A DNA stretch of 64,000 bases from Guadua angustifolia (lineage: Eukaryota > Streptophyta > Magnoliopsida > Poales > Poaceae). A program made the position numbers and the translations under genes. The DNA is taken from contig CM070520.1 of the NCBI GenBank assembly GCA_036346375.1, forward strand, positions 13,031,791-13,095,790, given 5' to 3'. The notes beneath the pieces were generated by a model. The model saw nothing but the letters and a program-made list of their open reading frames with translations. It searched no databases and was not told where the DNA came from. How positions within the stretch are numbered: position 1 is the stretch's first letter; each line of letters opens with the position of its first letter. Shown one piece after another: positions 1 through 13,147 of the stretch.

Positions 1-62
1 GTGGCGCTCAGCTCGGCTCTGATGTGCGTGAGGAGAAAGAGAGGAGAGGAAGAGGGCAAACT

Positions 63-404
63 ATCCGGTGTAATCATCGTGCAACTCTATTAAAAAAATT
101 TTAAAAAATTCTAAAAAACATGGATGTACATCTCAACTTACTCCATCTACATATAAAATTTCATGATCAAATTTGTCATATGTTAAGAGTAATAAAAAAG
201 ACAAATTTCTGACAAACTTGAATAGTTCAAATGCACCCTAAATTTGTCTTTTTTGTAACTTCTAGCATAAAACGAATTTGATCATGAAATTTTATATGTA
301 GATTGGGTAAGTTGAGATGTACATCCATGATTTTTTCAGAATTTTTTAAAACTTTTTTAATAGGGTTACACGGTGGTCGCACCGGAACCTTGATTGCACC
401 GGAT
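63..404. mobile_element. Foldback MITE with long terminal inverted repeats
   Basis: The two ends are reverse complements: ATCCGGTGTAATCA at 63-76 pairs with TGATTGCACCGGAT at 391-404. The match continues inward through an A/T-rich run and a block around TGGATGTACATC to a short loop near 200-230. The right arm carries about 17 extra bases (near 374-390). This long-arm foldback form is typical of non-autonomous grass elements. I could not identify a target duplication, so the superfamily stays open. Confidence 0.7.
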
Positions 405-1976
405 ATTTTGCCGAGGAGGAGATGCCTGACAGGTGGGGAAAAGGACCCAGCTGGCAGTGGCTAAGAGAGAGAAGATGCGTTTCATCCCCTGGTAGGAGGG
501 TCCGGATAAGAAAACGGGCCCACATGTCAGTGGAGGCTAGAGAATTCTAGTGCTTTGCCTCTGGAGAGCTGAGTCTTAACTCATTAATTAGGGCTGTCTA
601 CTCACGTCAATAATTTTTGAAATTTTTTTCTATATGACGACTAGATAATTCTTGCTATCCATTAAAAATTACAGGTAAAAATAATTTGTGCAAAAATTCT
701 AATACTTCTGACAATCTGTTCTGTTCAATTCAATCTTTTTTTTATTATTTAATGATTTAAATGAGGTCAAAAATTTTTATAAATTTTTGTAGATTTTTAT
801 GTGATCTAAATGATCTTTAAAAAGTTCATATTTTTATCTTTTATATTTATTTTCTAATAATTCTAACATTGAAGTTTTTTGATTTCATTGTTTTCGGTTT
901 TTGAATTTTAAAAGGCTGTAAATTATTGTTTTAATTTTTCATATTTTTAACAGAGATAAAAATTTCCCTCGTAAAGGCATGGTAAAAATTTCAATCCGAG
1001 ATAAAGTTTTTAGATTTTTACAAAAATATGACACTACACTGTTTTTAGTCAAATAACGTTAAATCCTCACATCATTTCATTAATTAATGTGTTCATATTA
1101 CCTTTGAAAGCATATAAAGAACTTCCTGGATATTTATATTATTTTAATATAATTTTTTGTAGATTTTTACTTATATTTTATTTTTACCTTTTCACTTTTA
1201 CCTTTTTACCATTTCAATAAAATGAATTTTCTTTTAAAGCAAAAATCCAAAAAGAATAGAAAAAATCTAAGAAATCCAGAAAACACAGAATTAAATTCAT
1301 TCAAATTTTTTTCTTCATTTTCTTATGTTGTTGAGTTTCTGGGATGTCACAGTGTTGCAAGCTTTCGCTTTTCTCAACCTAGTCTCATCATCATATCATA
1401 CCTTTTCTAAAGTTGGGAGTCTTCGCGTTCTCCGCCGCGTTCCACGTCACGCCGCTGAAAAAAAAGCCCCGTTCCAGCTTCGTCAGCGCGGCTCGATGGC
1501 GCCGTCTTCAGCTCCTTCCTTGCGTCGCTAGCTGCTTCCACCTGCACTCTGCTGCGTCACGCCAGGCAGCTTCCGGAGAGCGCCGCTTCTTTGCCGTTTC
1601 AGCGCCGTGGAATCGGCTCGATGGGATCAGCTCGATGGCGCTGTTTAGAGCAGTCAGCTTCTTCGCTCGGCGTGGAGCTTTCTTGCTTTCGGCTTGGCGC
1701 CATTTTGTGTTTCGCTGTGTGCTTCGCGAATGCACCGATTCCTGTTATCTTGCCACGTGTATTGCTGTCCGTCATTGGTCTTCGCTTGTTGCTTGCTTTT
1801 TTTTATACCGCTTCGTTTCTATTTTATTTTTTATACCGCTTCGTTTCTATTTTATAATATTTGGTCCTGTTCCGTCTGCTTCTTTTTTTCTGCCTGACGC
1901 TTGGTTTTTCCCCAAATCAGACTCTACAATCCGGTTTACTCATCTGTTTGTGCAGCTGCTCCCTTTACCCCCATCG
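405..1976. other. AT-rich non-coding stretch upstream of the Helitron gene
   Basis: No gene is supported here. Bases 600-1400 are very A/T-rich with poly-T tracts. From about 1410 the composition becomes GC-richer and CT-rich, as in a leader or promoter. The Helitron 5' terminus (TC preceded by A) should lie somewhere in this stretch, but I could not pick it with confidence. Confidence 0.4.
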
Positions 1977-4900
1977 ATGGATTCTAGGTCTTCTTTGCAA
2001 TCCCGTCGTCAGTCCATTCTTGCCGGAAAGCAGCCTGTTAGTTCGCCGTTGGTGCCGTTGTCTTCGCGCGCTCCTGACTCTCCTGTCTGGTCCACGTTTA
2101 CTACGTCTTGGTTTTCGCCGTCCGAAGAGCAATCATCGTCTTCTCATCCGTCGTCGTTTTCTCCTGCTTTACCTGTTCAGTCGCCATTTCCTCGTGCACG
2201 GTCGCCATCATCCGGTTCGCCGCTTCTTGCTTTTATGCCCGTTGTCCCCTTGCGCTTTTTGTTTTCTTCTTGCTTTCTCTAATGGTCTGCTGTTTGTGTT
2301 GCTTTTTACAGGTCATGTTTCGCTTTTCCCTTCACCCGTGTTACGTTCTTCAGAGCAACAGACATTGCTTCCTCTTAGGCGCCCTCATGGTTGCTTCTTT
2401 ATCTTATTATCTTCTCCTTTTTTTTGACCTCTGCACCTTGCTTCGTGCTTTCTTTGTTTTGTGGTTACCTTTTTTTTTAATCGCAGAAGATAGCTTTCGA
2501 CTGCGAGTGAGTTCTGCGGACGCAGCTGAAAACAGAAAGAGAAGAAGGCTATGTAATTTGCGCCGTCACTACGCTAGGACAGGTTTGTTCGTTTGTACTT
2601 ACTTCTTGCTAAAAACTTGGTGCTGCTAAAGTGATACTACTATTTTTACTATTGTCGTCGTTGCTATCGCTTCCTGCTTATCCTAGATTTTTTATTGCTG
2701 TTATATTGTTATACTCTTACTAGCTACACGTTTGCCTGTTTTTGTATTTATTTGCTTAATCTTGCTGACCTTTACCATTTCCTTCTGTGCTTACCGATCG
2801 TCTTCCTTTTTCGTGCAGGCACTGTTGGCGCACCCTTTTCTAATTCGATCAGCGCCGGCCCTTTTCCTCTGCAGAGAGACTACATTTCCTATTTAAAAGG
2901 TATTCTTTCATGATTACTTGTTTACTCACGTTCTCCCTTTGATGTAAAAAAAATTCGTTCTGCCAGTTCTTTTTCTCCGTTTTGCTTTATGTTTATGTTT
3001 CGTTTATTTACGCTTTTGCAGCAACTTATAGCGATCGATCCTATTATGGCGGTCCCGATTACGAATGCGCAAAATGTAGTGCTATTTTTTGGTTCCAAGA
3101 AAGGTCTCCGTCTAGGAGTTCTTCTAGGCAGCAGCGAATTGTGTACAATATGTGCTGTCGCGGCGGTAGAATCTCGCTTCCACGCCATAAAGATTTCCCG
3201 CCCCCGCTTAGACACCTTATTGCTTCCGGTGGCGGCACTCAATCAAATCGGTTTATGCGCCTGATCAGACAATACAATTCGCTGTTTGCATTCACTTCTT
3301 TAGGCGTCAATGTTGACAGTAGCATAAATACCGGTGCAGGTCCTTATGTTTTCCGCATTAATGGTGTTGTCCATCATCGAATTGGATCATTGCTGCCTCG
3401 CTCAGGTGAACGACCTAGATATGCTCAGTTATATATCTACGATACTGACAATGAAGTTCGCAATAGGTTAGCTGCTCTAGATGCAGAAGAGAGTACTTCT
3501 AATGAAATAGATCCCGCTATTGTTGCGAGTCTCATTGATATGCTTGATCATCACAATTTGTTAGTGAAGAAATTCAGAATGGCGCGGGATCGTTTATTTT
3601 CTCCGCACAGTTCAGAGGTGTGTATTCGTCTTATTGGTTTGTCAGATACTCATGATGACCGCTATTCTTTACCGACTGTGCCGGAATTAGCTGCTTTGCT
3701 GGTAGGTGAGCTATCTGAAGAAAACAGCAAATTTGATGTAGTTGTCCAGAGCCATGCTGGTGATCTAAAGCAGATCTCACCGCTGAATCCTGCTCTAATG
3801 TCTCTTCAGTATCCGTTATTATTCCCGTATGGTCAGAAAGGCTACCACGTAGGCATCAAATATAAAGAGATTGATGATGCTGTTCAGTTTGCTAGAGATA
3901 GAGTATCCATGTTACAGTATCACTGTTATGAATGCCATTATCGAAGAAACGAGCCAAATCCTTATACATGTTGCGGTCGTCTTTCTAATCAGTTAGAAGT
4001 TAATTGTTACTCATGTGTCGAGGCAAACCGTCTTTCATATCATTTCTTTAATCAGGATCAGCTTCGTTCTGAAACATATCAGGGTATTTCTGATGCAATT
4101 GGTCACGGCACATCGGATGGGAGAAATATTGGTGTGCGAGTCTTGCTTCCTGCTAGCTTTACTGGCAGTAGACGATACTACGTATTGAATTACCAAGATG
4201 CTATGGCTATCTGCCGAGAATATGGTCCTCCGGATATTTTTCATACTTTCACATGCAATTCTAAATGGCAAGAAATTACTGACGCGCTCAGATATGAACC
4301 TGCACGGAACTATTCTGAACGCCCTGATATTATTGCCCGAGTTTTCCACATGAAGCTGAATGAGTATATATCCGATGTAAAAACAGGTTATAGTTTCGGT
4401 CCTATCTGTGCAGGTCGACCCTTTGTTCACATCCTTTGTACATCGCACGTCTTTCTCCATGAACGTTTCTGTTACTTTATTGTATGCTAACTTTATTTTG
4501 TTATGCAGTTCTATATACGATTGAATTCCAGAAGAGAGGCCTTCCTCATGTTCACGCGCTTACATGGCTCCATGGCCGCACAGGACAACCATCACCTGAA
4601 TTTATAGATACCTTGATATCTGCTGAGATACCTGATCCACTTACCGATCCACTTGGTTATGCTCTCGTCGAAGAATTTATGATGCATGGTCCGTGTGGGA
4701 GCCTTAATCCTCGATGCCCATGTATGAAAGATGGTTCCTGTTCAAAGCGATACCCAAAGTCTTTTAGTGCATACACTACTATCGATGAATCCGGATTTCC
4801 TGTATATCGTCGACGCGATGATGGTCGATTTGTGTTAAAGAACGGCATCAAGTTAGACAACCGATCGGTTGTGCCGTACAATATGGTGCTTCTAAAAAAA

Positions 4901-7519
4901 TATCAGGCTCACATAAATGTGGAGTGGTGCAATAAAACAAATCTTATTAAATATTTATTTAAGTATATCACTAAAGGTCAAGATAGAGCAAGGGCAGCTT
5001 TTCATACGCCTGATCAGCAGCCAAATGCATCCAGCACTACTGATAACAGTGGTATTGATGAAATTGCTGAATACATAAGGTGCAGGTATAGCTTTCTTTG
5101 CACTATACTATATTTATGTTTTATATTTAGCTTTTCCTCATTACTTACCTATTAGTTTTGTTTAACATGTGCATTTATTTGTTCATAGATATTTATCTTC
5201 TTGCGAAGCTATTTGGCGCCTATTCAGTTTTGAAATACATGGCCGATCGCCTTCTGTTGAACGCCTCTCTGTGCACATGCCTGGTATGAACAGAGTCATA
5301 TATAGCGAAGATTCGCATTTACAAGATGTTCTTGCAGATCCAGCATCGAGCAAGACTACGTTGACTGAATGGTTTACCGCTAACCGTGATTTTGTTGAAG
5401 CTAGATCTAGCACATATTGTCGGTTTGCAACTGGATGGACCTGGAACGCCAGCAAAAAGAGCTGGAAAAAAAGGAAACGCCAGGCTACCAGAATTGGCCG
5501 TATATATAGTGTTCATCCAGGTACTGGTGAATTGTTTTATCTTAGAATGCTTTTGATGATTGTTTGTGGTGCGCAAAGTTATGAAGATATACGCACGTTT
5601 CAAGGCGTCCGCTATCCTACCTTTAAAGATGCATGCAGAGCTCGTGGATTGGTTGGTGATGACACAGAGTGGTTCTTACTATTCGATGAGGCAATTATTT
5701 CGGCCACTGCACATCAGCTAAGGAATCTCTTCATGGTCTTGCTTTCTTTTTGCAGCATTGCTAATCCTCAGAGCTTATTCGATAAATATTGGCCATTTTT
5801 GGCTGATGATATTGCATATAGGATACGCCATGCCTTACAAAATCATTCGTATTCTATACCAACCAATTACCTACAAGCACAGCTTATTGCAGAACTTACT
5901 ACTTCGTTCTCCAAGAATGGGTTATCATTTGCTTCCTATAATATAAACGTTGAGTCTGCACATGCTAATGATGTTCCTGCCAATAGACTTATTGCAGAAG
6001 AGCTGGCTTATGACAGTGTAGCTTTGCTATCACAGGCCGCTAGCTATTGTGCCCAATTGAATAGAGACCAGAAGCTTATATTTGATACGATAATGGCTTC
6101 AATTGCTAACCAAAACCATGGATTTTTCTTTGTAGCTGGCCATGGTGGCACTGGAAAAACGTTTCTTTGGAATGCTATTACAGCTACATTAAGAGCTCAA
6201 TCAAAGATTGTTCTTGCTGTCGCCTCCTCTGGAGTTGCTGCTCTTTTGCTTCCAGGTGGTAGGACAGCCCATTCCCGTTTTAGGATACCTCTTCGTGTTA
6301 ATGAGAGAAGTATGTGTACTATTGCTCGTGGTACACACCTTGCTCATCTCTTACAAAAAACTTCTTTGATTCTTTGGGATGAGGCGCCAATGACGCACAG
6401 CATTGTTTTGAAGCTGTCAGCAGGACTTTATGTGATATTATGTCTGTTGAAGATCCTGCATTCATAGATATACCTTTTGGTGGTAAGACAGTGGTTCTTA
6501 GTGGAGATTTCCGACAGATACTACCTGTTATTGAAGGTGGTACACCAATAGAGGTCATAGATGCTTCACTCATTGCGTCACCTCTATGGCCTCGTATTAA
6601 GGTACTAAAATTGTCTATTAATATGAGGCTTCATAATGATAATCTTCCTCCTGCTCAACGAGATGAATTGGCTGCATTTGCTCAATGGGTGCTAGATATT
6701 GGAGATGGCCGCCTACCTTCTGTTAAAGAAACAGCTGAACCAAACACAACTTGGATAAGAATTCCCGATGACCTTCTGCTAATGCCAGCTTCTGATAACA
6801 TAAATGCGATTATTGATGCTGTTTACACTTCTTTCAACACAAGCTATTCTGAACCAGAATATCTGGCACACCGCGCGATTGTATGTCCAACAAATGCTAT
6901 CGCTGACATCCTTAATAAAGCTATCTTCAACAAAGTTCCAGGTGATTCAAGAGAGTATCTTAGTTCAGACTCTATATTAGAATCAGATGTACACATGGCT
7001 GATGCTGACCTTTTGTATCCACCTGAGTTCCTCAATTCGATTGTTATTAACAACTTCCCTCATCATAGCATCAATCTAAAGATAGGCGTTCCAGTCATGT
7101 TATTAAGGAATATAAATCAGTCTGCGGGACTCTGCAATGGCACACGCCTTATCATTACAAAACTTGGTGATCGAGTGCTTCAAGGGCGCATTATTACTGC
7201 AGCTAGCATGGGCCAATCGGTTTGCATTCCTAGAATTATTCTTAATGCAACAAGTCCTCGCTGGCCTTTTACTTTACAGCGTAGGCAATTTCCAATAAGC
7301 TTATCATACGCTATGACTATTAATAAAAGTCAAGGACAAACTCTATCAACAGTAGGGATTTACCTGCGAACTCCTGTCTTCTCGCATGGACAGCTATATG
7401 TTGCGGTTTCGCGTGTCACATCGCGAACAGGATTAAAGATACTAATTGAGGATGAACATGGAATAGCTTGTGCAGAAACAAAAAATATAGTGTATCAACA
7501 AGTGCTGGCTTCTGTCTAG
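1977..7519 (+). CDS. Helitron Rep/PIF1 helicase, seven exons, one frameshift
   Basis: Rolling-circle replication initiator fused to a superfamily 1 helicase; it nicks and unwinds the Helitron strand in the nucleus. My exon model is 1977-2214, 2312-2389, 2487-2582, 2819-2899, 3022-4413, 4509-5085 and 5189-7519. All introns are GT-AG and the phases agree. About 1,600 residues. An N-terminal Cys-rich segment (YECAKC) is followed by the Rep domain. The HUH motif is [10 protein letters not shown] (His about 642 and 644), and the two-tyrosine motif is KYLFKY (Tyr about 777 and 781). The helicase follows, with Walker A GHGGTGKT about 1138, Walker B LILWDEAP about 1215-1222, and late motif INKSQGQTL. 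One base appears lost at 6400/6401, between Walker B and the next helicase motif, which moves the rest into another frame. Otherwise the frame is open to the stop at 7519. The first two exons are the least certain, because they rest only on phase and splice signals. Confidence 0.82.
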
Positions 7520-8835
7520 CGGTATAAAACACTCGCAGATCTTTTTGTTACAGCCTGATCTCACCGCATCATAGATACCTATTGCTTTTTCTATTTTCTT
7601 TCACTGATTGTCCAGTTATGTTCTTGCTAGGGTATAATTTTTGCTACTGCAAGTATACTCCCTTTATAGCTTTCTGCTATGTTTTCCTTCTATATAATAC
7701 ATTTTTGCCGATGTTGCATTCTATTTTTGCTTCTGTTGTATTTTCTTTTGATTATATGCAGTTTTTCCGTCCGGCTGTTTATCTCACAGAGCTCCTACAA
7801 TGTTACACAGACAGCGCACACCATAGATATATGTGTTATATTATTTTATTTTTATATCGTAACTGCTACTCTCTTACGTCATTCAATTTCCTTCTTATAA
7901 GTTAGCTAGAATGGTGTTACCTTTGATAGTTTTACCTGTTTATCAAGAATTATTAAACCCATCTATTGTATCTTCTTTTGTCTCAACAAAAATACATCAA
8001 CCCAAAATGGCTAAAGTTCTTCAAATTTCGAAATTACTCTAACTTCCAGGTGCAGTGATCGCATATTCTGTGTACAACATGATGCGTGAGTTTTTTTAGT
8101 AGTAAGTACGCTTAAACGATCTCTTGAGGGATTGATTTAATTTACTTTCGCCATCAACGGATACGTAGAGATATCCTGCCTTATAGGAAACAGATTTTGT
8201 CATACTTACAGACTTAGAATGAACGATTTTTTTAGTTGCTTACAAATAGTTCTCACGTGTTATTACGATGACTTCTGGCTAGCTTTCATATATCTGAATC
8301 CCTATTCTTACCAATTGTATTATTACGATGACTTCTAATTAGTTCCTTTCTATCTATACTTAGTGGACTAGCTACAGATGAGCTGACCACATGTGTGGGT
8401 GTTGTAATTCACAGCAACAAAACTGGAATATAAGTAAAAAAAAGTAAACGTTTTATCTGATCTTGTGAAACTGCAGTTTCTTGCGAAACACAAAGCTCTT
8501 TTCTTTTTTTAAACAACTAACCAAAAAAACCAAAAAAAAAACACGCCGTCTGTAGTCCTATTTCTGTTGCGTATATGCTTTGTTGATGCTTTGATTTATT
8601 TTCATCGTACTTTTTCTTTTGAGCAGGAAACAGTGTCTTGTTGAACAGCTCTTCAGTACTAATTTTAGGGAGATGAATGCATTTACGGAAAGGTATTGCC
8701 ATTTTCTTCACTCCGCATGATTATAGATTTGTGGATCATGCTGTTTACTTTATTTGGTTGTGATTAAATAGCTGACCAACTATCCAGATGCCTTTAGTAG
8801 TTTACTTTATTTGCTTGTGATTAAATAGTTTACAT
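7520..8835. other. Non-coding Helitron interior downstream of Rep/helicase
   Basis: AT-rich DNA without a convincing gene. It holds short repeats such as TATTACGATGACTTCT twice (near 8263 and 8321) and a repeated phrase around TTGTGATTAAATAG near 8758 and 8815. The first few hundred bases probably include the 3' untranslated region of the upstream gene. Confidence 0.4.
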
Positions 8836-9447
8836 TACTTCGAAAATCAACCAGTTGTTTTCATTCCTCACATGTTGCTATTTCAAAATATGATTTTGGC
8901 AAAATATATTAATCTTTCGGCATTCTAACACATAATGTCTCGATGTTTTCAAGTGCTTGGAATAATCAAAAGGAAGCCCTTGATTAAAAAACTAGCTGCT
9001 CCTTAAAATGGTAAGTGTGTAACGTGCTGTAGAGATCTTCTGCAGCTTCAGAGAAAATGAGAGCAGGTCTGCATCCATCTTTCTCCATGATTTCCTTAGT
9101 GCTTCTTTTCCCTTTCTATATTGCTTAGTACTGCAATTTTGTCCCTTTCTTCTGTATTTGCAACCAAAACATTACCTATATGCCTGTAGCCTTGCTGATA
9201 TTTTTAATTTATTTATACGTGTTATGGATGCATAATTTGTTCTGTTAGAAACTGCCACTTGTTTAGCACCTAGATCATTACAGCGTCAGCATTATTCACT
9301 ATGGTGCCAGTTATCAAAATCATCAAAATGCAACTAGCTTCCTGGAGTAGTATGTCTTGGTCTATAGTAGATTCCCTACTCAGAAGTTATTTTTGTTTGC
9401 TACTGCTCACAATATTTTCCCCAAGCAAGACAGCTTTATTATCTGAT
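8836..9447 (+). repeat. Internal direct repeat, copy 1
   Basis: This copy matches 9763-10372 at an offset of about 927 bases with only scattered substitutions and small indels. Shared anchors include CAACCAGTTG/CGACCAGTTG, TCTCGATGTTTTCAAGTG, GTAACGTGCTGTA and TATGGTGCCAGTTATC. I see no coding potential that both copies preserve. Confidence 0.85.
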
Positions 9448-9762
9448 GTGATCATCTTGGTCATCATTATTGTTTTAAGAAAAAACAGAGCTATTATCAC
9501 AGAAAGTGAAAGCTTCTTTTAATCTGTTCATCGTTTGGTTCACTGCTTGCAGGTTGATACCGTCATAACTTCGTATGGAATGCTATGCTTATCCTATTTT
9601 CACGTTACTTACTCCCTTCCTATAGAACACTCTCTCAATCTTCAAAAGCTTCCTAGATTCAGCATAGAATGCATATATTATGAGGAAACAACATTCATCA
9701 GACCCTTGTTTTCTTTTTCTATCAAGATTAAGTTAGGATGTCCTTACCAAATATTCTAGCAT
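9448..9762. other. Spacer between the two internal repeats
   Basis: About 315 bases separating the two copies. No gene or repeat was recognised. Confidence 0.4.
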
Positions 9763-10372
9763 TGCTTCGAAAATCGACCAGTTGTTTTCATTCCTCACAT
9801 GTTGCTATTTCAAAATATGATTTTGGCAAAATATATTAATCTTTCGCATTCTAACACATAATGTCTCGATGTTTTCAAGTGATTGGAATAATCAAAAGGA
9901 AGACCTTGATTAAAAAACTAGCTGCTCCTTAAAATGGTAAGTGTGTAACGTGCTGTAAAGATCTTCTGCAGCTTCAGAGAAAATGAGAGCAGGTCTGCAT
10001 CCATCTTTCTCCATGATTTCCTTAGTACTTCTTCTGGCTTTCTATACTGCTTAGTACTGCAATTTTGTCCCTTTCTTCTGTATTTGCAACCAAAACATTA
10101 CTTATGTGCCTGTAGCCTTGCTGATATTTTAAATTTATTTATACATGTTATGGATGCATAATTTGTTCTGTTAGAAACTGCTACTTGTTTAGCACCTAGA
10201 TCATTACAGCGTCAGCATTATTCACTATGGTGCCAGTTATCAAAATCATCAAAATGCAACTAGCTTCCTGGAGTTGTATGTCTTGGTCTATAGTAGATTC
10301 CCTACTCAGGAGTTATTTTTGTTTGCTACTGCTGACAGTATTTTCTCCAAACGAGACAACTTTATTATCTGA
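9763..10372 (+). repeat. Internal direct repeat, copy 2
   Basis: Second copy of 8836-9447, similar along about 610 bases and diverging after TTATTATCTGA. The intervening spacer is unique, so the pair is a dispersed local duplication and not a simple tandem. Confidence 0.85.
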
Positions 10373-11511
10373 GACAGTATTCATTGGTTCTGCAGGAGCA
10401 ATATGTTGAACTAAGATGCCTGAAGGACCATGAACATTGATGGTAATGACCTCTAAGCGTAGCAAGAAGTAGCTTTAGGAGATTATCACTTCGTTTCAAG
10501 AGATATCTTTTAAGCCCTGTCGACTACCTGATGCATTAGTGCATTGTGGTACTGATTGTTAGCTCGATAGCAAGGTGTAAAGCAAACATACCACTGAGAT
10601 GTGAGGTCTGTGACACATTTATGTAACAGCTTCTGAACTGTAGTAAACCTGGTAAAAGTTTATGTTGTATTGAGGTGCTATGCTGGATGCTCCTGGCTGG
10701 GCTCATCGTATCATGTTCGTAAGGGATTTTGAGTGCGTCGTTGTGTTCGAGTGAAGAAGACCGCAGTTTTAGAGCCTGGAAATTGAGCTATTTCCAGTGT
10801 AACAGTAGCTTACACTTTATCGCACTTCTTCAATTTCTGTTGATGGCATAAAAAAGTTAAATTTGTTTAGCCTTTTTTTTTGTTGCCTTGCACACTGAAA
10901 TGCTCTGCTGCAATGATTTCATTTCCTTACTCTGCATTATGTATTGCTAAGACGTCGATTGTCCCATTTCTACACACTGCAACTGAAATTGAGAAATCGT
11001 CCCCGCCTGAGTATTGAATAATGCAAAAGGATCTTTTACAAGAGGATCTCAGATAAATAAAAAAAAGTCATGATTGCGTTTATGTTTTTATAACCGTTTC
11101 ATGTGTTTTCTCAACGATTTTAAAAAAATGCCAAAAATAAAAAAAAGTTTATAAACGCATCTACGATTTAGCTAAATCGAAAGGTCTTTTCAATAAAAAA
11201 ATAAATAGCATGATTCAAATACTGCTACTTTTTCTTCGGCATCTGTTTACGCCCCTTCTTCAAAAGGGGAAAAAAAGCTTAAAAAACTACATGTAACCAC
11301 ATATTTTTAAGGGTCACTCATGAAAAGACAACACGAAGCAAGCAATCTTACGCTTATACAAAAAAAACCGACTTTTTTAAGCAAAAAAAAAACAATTTCC
11401 CGGTGGTTTTTTTAAATTAACCGCAACTGCAAAAAATTAAAAAATCTTTTTCACAAAAAATAGCTAAAACGGTCTAAACGTAATTACGTTTTTCCCTTGT
11501 GTTTATTTAGC

Positions 11512-11835
11512 GTCCTTTCACGGAAAAAACGCAATTTTAGTTTAGCGCTCTTTCATAAAAAAAACCGCGATCTTACCAAGCCAAAAGATCATTCCCGTAA
11601 AAAAACGCCAAAAGGATTTGTTTGTGATTTTTCTTTTTAAAAATCTTCTAAGTCGAAAAGATCAAGTTACAGTGTCCTTTTACGGAAAATCTGCGATTTT
11701 AGTTTATGCTTCTTTCATGAGAAAACTGTGATCTTACCTAGCGAAAAGATCATTTCCGTTAAAAAAACGGCAAAAGAGCTTATTTGTGTTTTTTTATTTA
11801 TTTTTAAATCTCCTACACCGAAAGAATCAAACTAT
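11512..11835 (+). repeat. Tandem repeat, two units of about 162 bases
   Basis: GTCCTTTCACGGAAAA at 11512 recurs as GTCCTTTTACGGAAAA at 11674. The following phrases GATTTTAGTTTA, CTTTCAT, GATCTTACC and AAAAGATCATT recur in the same order, so the unit is about 162 bases and diverged. Confidence 0.75.
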
Positions 11836-12176
11836 GGAGTCTTTTTTCAAAATAACCTATAAAAGAATCCGTTCGCAATCTTTAATTTACCGTACAAGAA
11901 CCTGTTTGTGATTTCTGATTTTTCTTCCAACTTTATTTATGCGATGATTCATATTGGTACTTTTAGAAGAACATTTCCTATACTCCATAGAGAATATTGC
12001 TTTGATTTCCTTTTCCCTGTCCAGAACAAATACGTTATTACTCAAACGTTTTTTATAGTCGCGCCACTCCTTTTCTTACCGTGTATCCATCATTGCTATC
12101 CATAGTAATAGCAGTAGCTTTAGACACCTCGCTGCTGCTCATACAATAATCATCGCCCCAGTCAATAATCCAAGGA

Positions 12177-12262
12177 AGTATCTTGTTAGTCATGCGCGAT
12201 TTAGTTACGTGTGCAGGGTAATGTTATGCAGCAGTATCTTATTAGTCATGCGCGATTTAATT
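12177..12262 (+). repeat. Short direct repeat of about 30 bases
   Basis: AGTATCTTGTTAGTCATGCG followed by CGATTTAGTT recurs 56 bases later with two substitutions. Confidence 0.75.
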
Positions 12263-12445
12263 GCATAACAGCTCTGCGTCACAGTTCCGCAACACGTTTA
12301 CTGTTGGCCACCAAACGATTCCCAAACTAACTTCCTCAACGCGTACTATTATAAGTTACCTCTTTACAGCACACAAATATCCTTCTCAAACTGTAAAAAA
12401 AAGAGTTTACTGTCACCTCTTAAAAAAACGTTGCGTGCTATCTCA

Positions 12446-13147
12446 GTGGTGAAAACAGGACAAAAAAATATCCATCTGATTTGATCCCGAGTCTGTTTAG
12501 AATCTGTACCGATGTTATCCGTATCCGTATCCGGAAAATCCAATGTAATCTGACTTAGGATATAGAAAGACCAGTATCTGATACATATCCGAAAAATCTC
12601 ATATAATATAAATTAGGATATGTGAAGAGCAATATCCGACCCGATATCCGATAAATATCCGACTCGATATCCGGATAAAATCAATTATTCTTCCATTAAT
12701 TTGGTTCGTTATTGAATAGATATAATAGTTATTTGATACTGACACTAAAAAACACTACTTTGTTATTAAGCGTAGACTTCAACAAATCTATCAACAAACA
12801 AATAAAGTGATAGCATAATGCTTTTACCTAAATTGATTTGTTCAACTTAGTTGATAAACTTCTTTTCTATTCAAATTACTGGAATTAATTAAGTCACTAA
12901 ATTGCACTTCTAACTATACTACTATCCTACATTAAAATAATTATAACTTGAAACTAATGTTGTGCTGTTAATGCTTACCTATCCCGACTTAAATCCATCA
13001 AGTATCCATTCCGTATCCGAATCCCAAATAATCCGAATTTATATCCGTATCCGGGACATCCGTATCCGACTCTGAACCCCGCAAAAAAAAATAGATTAAA
13101 ATACAAAACGAGTATTATTCGTCCGTGTCCGACCCGGTTTCACCCCT
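12446..13147. mobile_element. hAT-like non-autonomous element inside the Helitron
   Basis: The left end reads GTGGTGAAAACAGG and the right end CCGGTTTCACCCCT; the reverse complement of the right end, AGGGGTGAAACCGG, matches the left. Both subterminal regions are packed with forms of ATCCGTATCCG and GATATCCG, while the middle (12690-12980) is AT-rich and unique. This composition is typical of hAT-type non-autonomous elements. Flanks CTCAG and CTAAG are similar, but no clean 8-bp duplication is visible. Confidence 0.55.

Larger units (their letters stand above)
10373..12445. other. AT-rich Helitron interior between the two genes
   Basis: No gene was recognised. The stretch from 11040 to 11830 is dominated by poly-A runs and repeats of a CTTTCACGG/AAAACGCAATTTT theme. 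Related but diverged wording recurs outside the element at 17200-17500. Two shorter repeats inside this stretch are listed separately. Confidence 0.45.

Noticed and set aside
597..620. TCTACTCACG as the Helitron 5' end
   Set aside because: The base before it is G, while insertion between A and T requires A; nothing else marks this site.
1222..1897. Several overlapping open frames upstream of the Rep/helicase gene
   Set aside because: They overlap in different frames, lack domains and fit a CT-rich leader; only the frame from 1977 joins later exons in phase.
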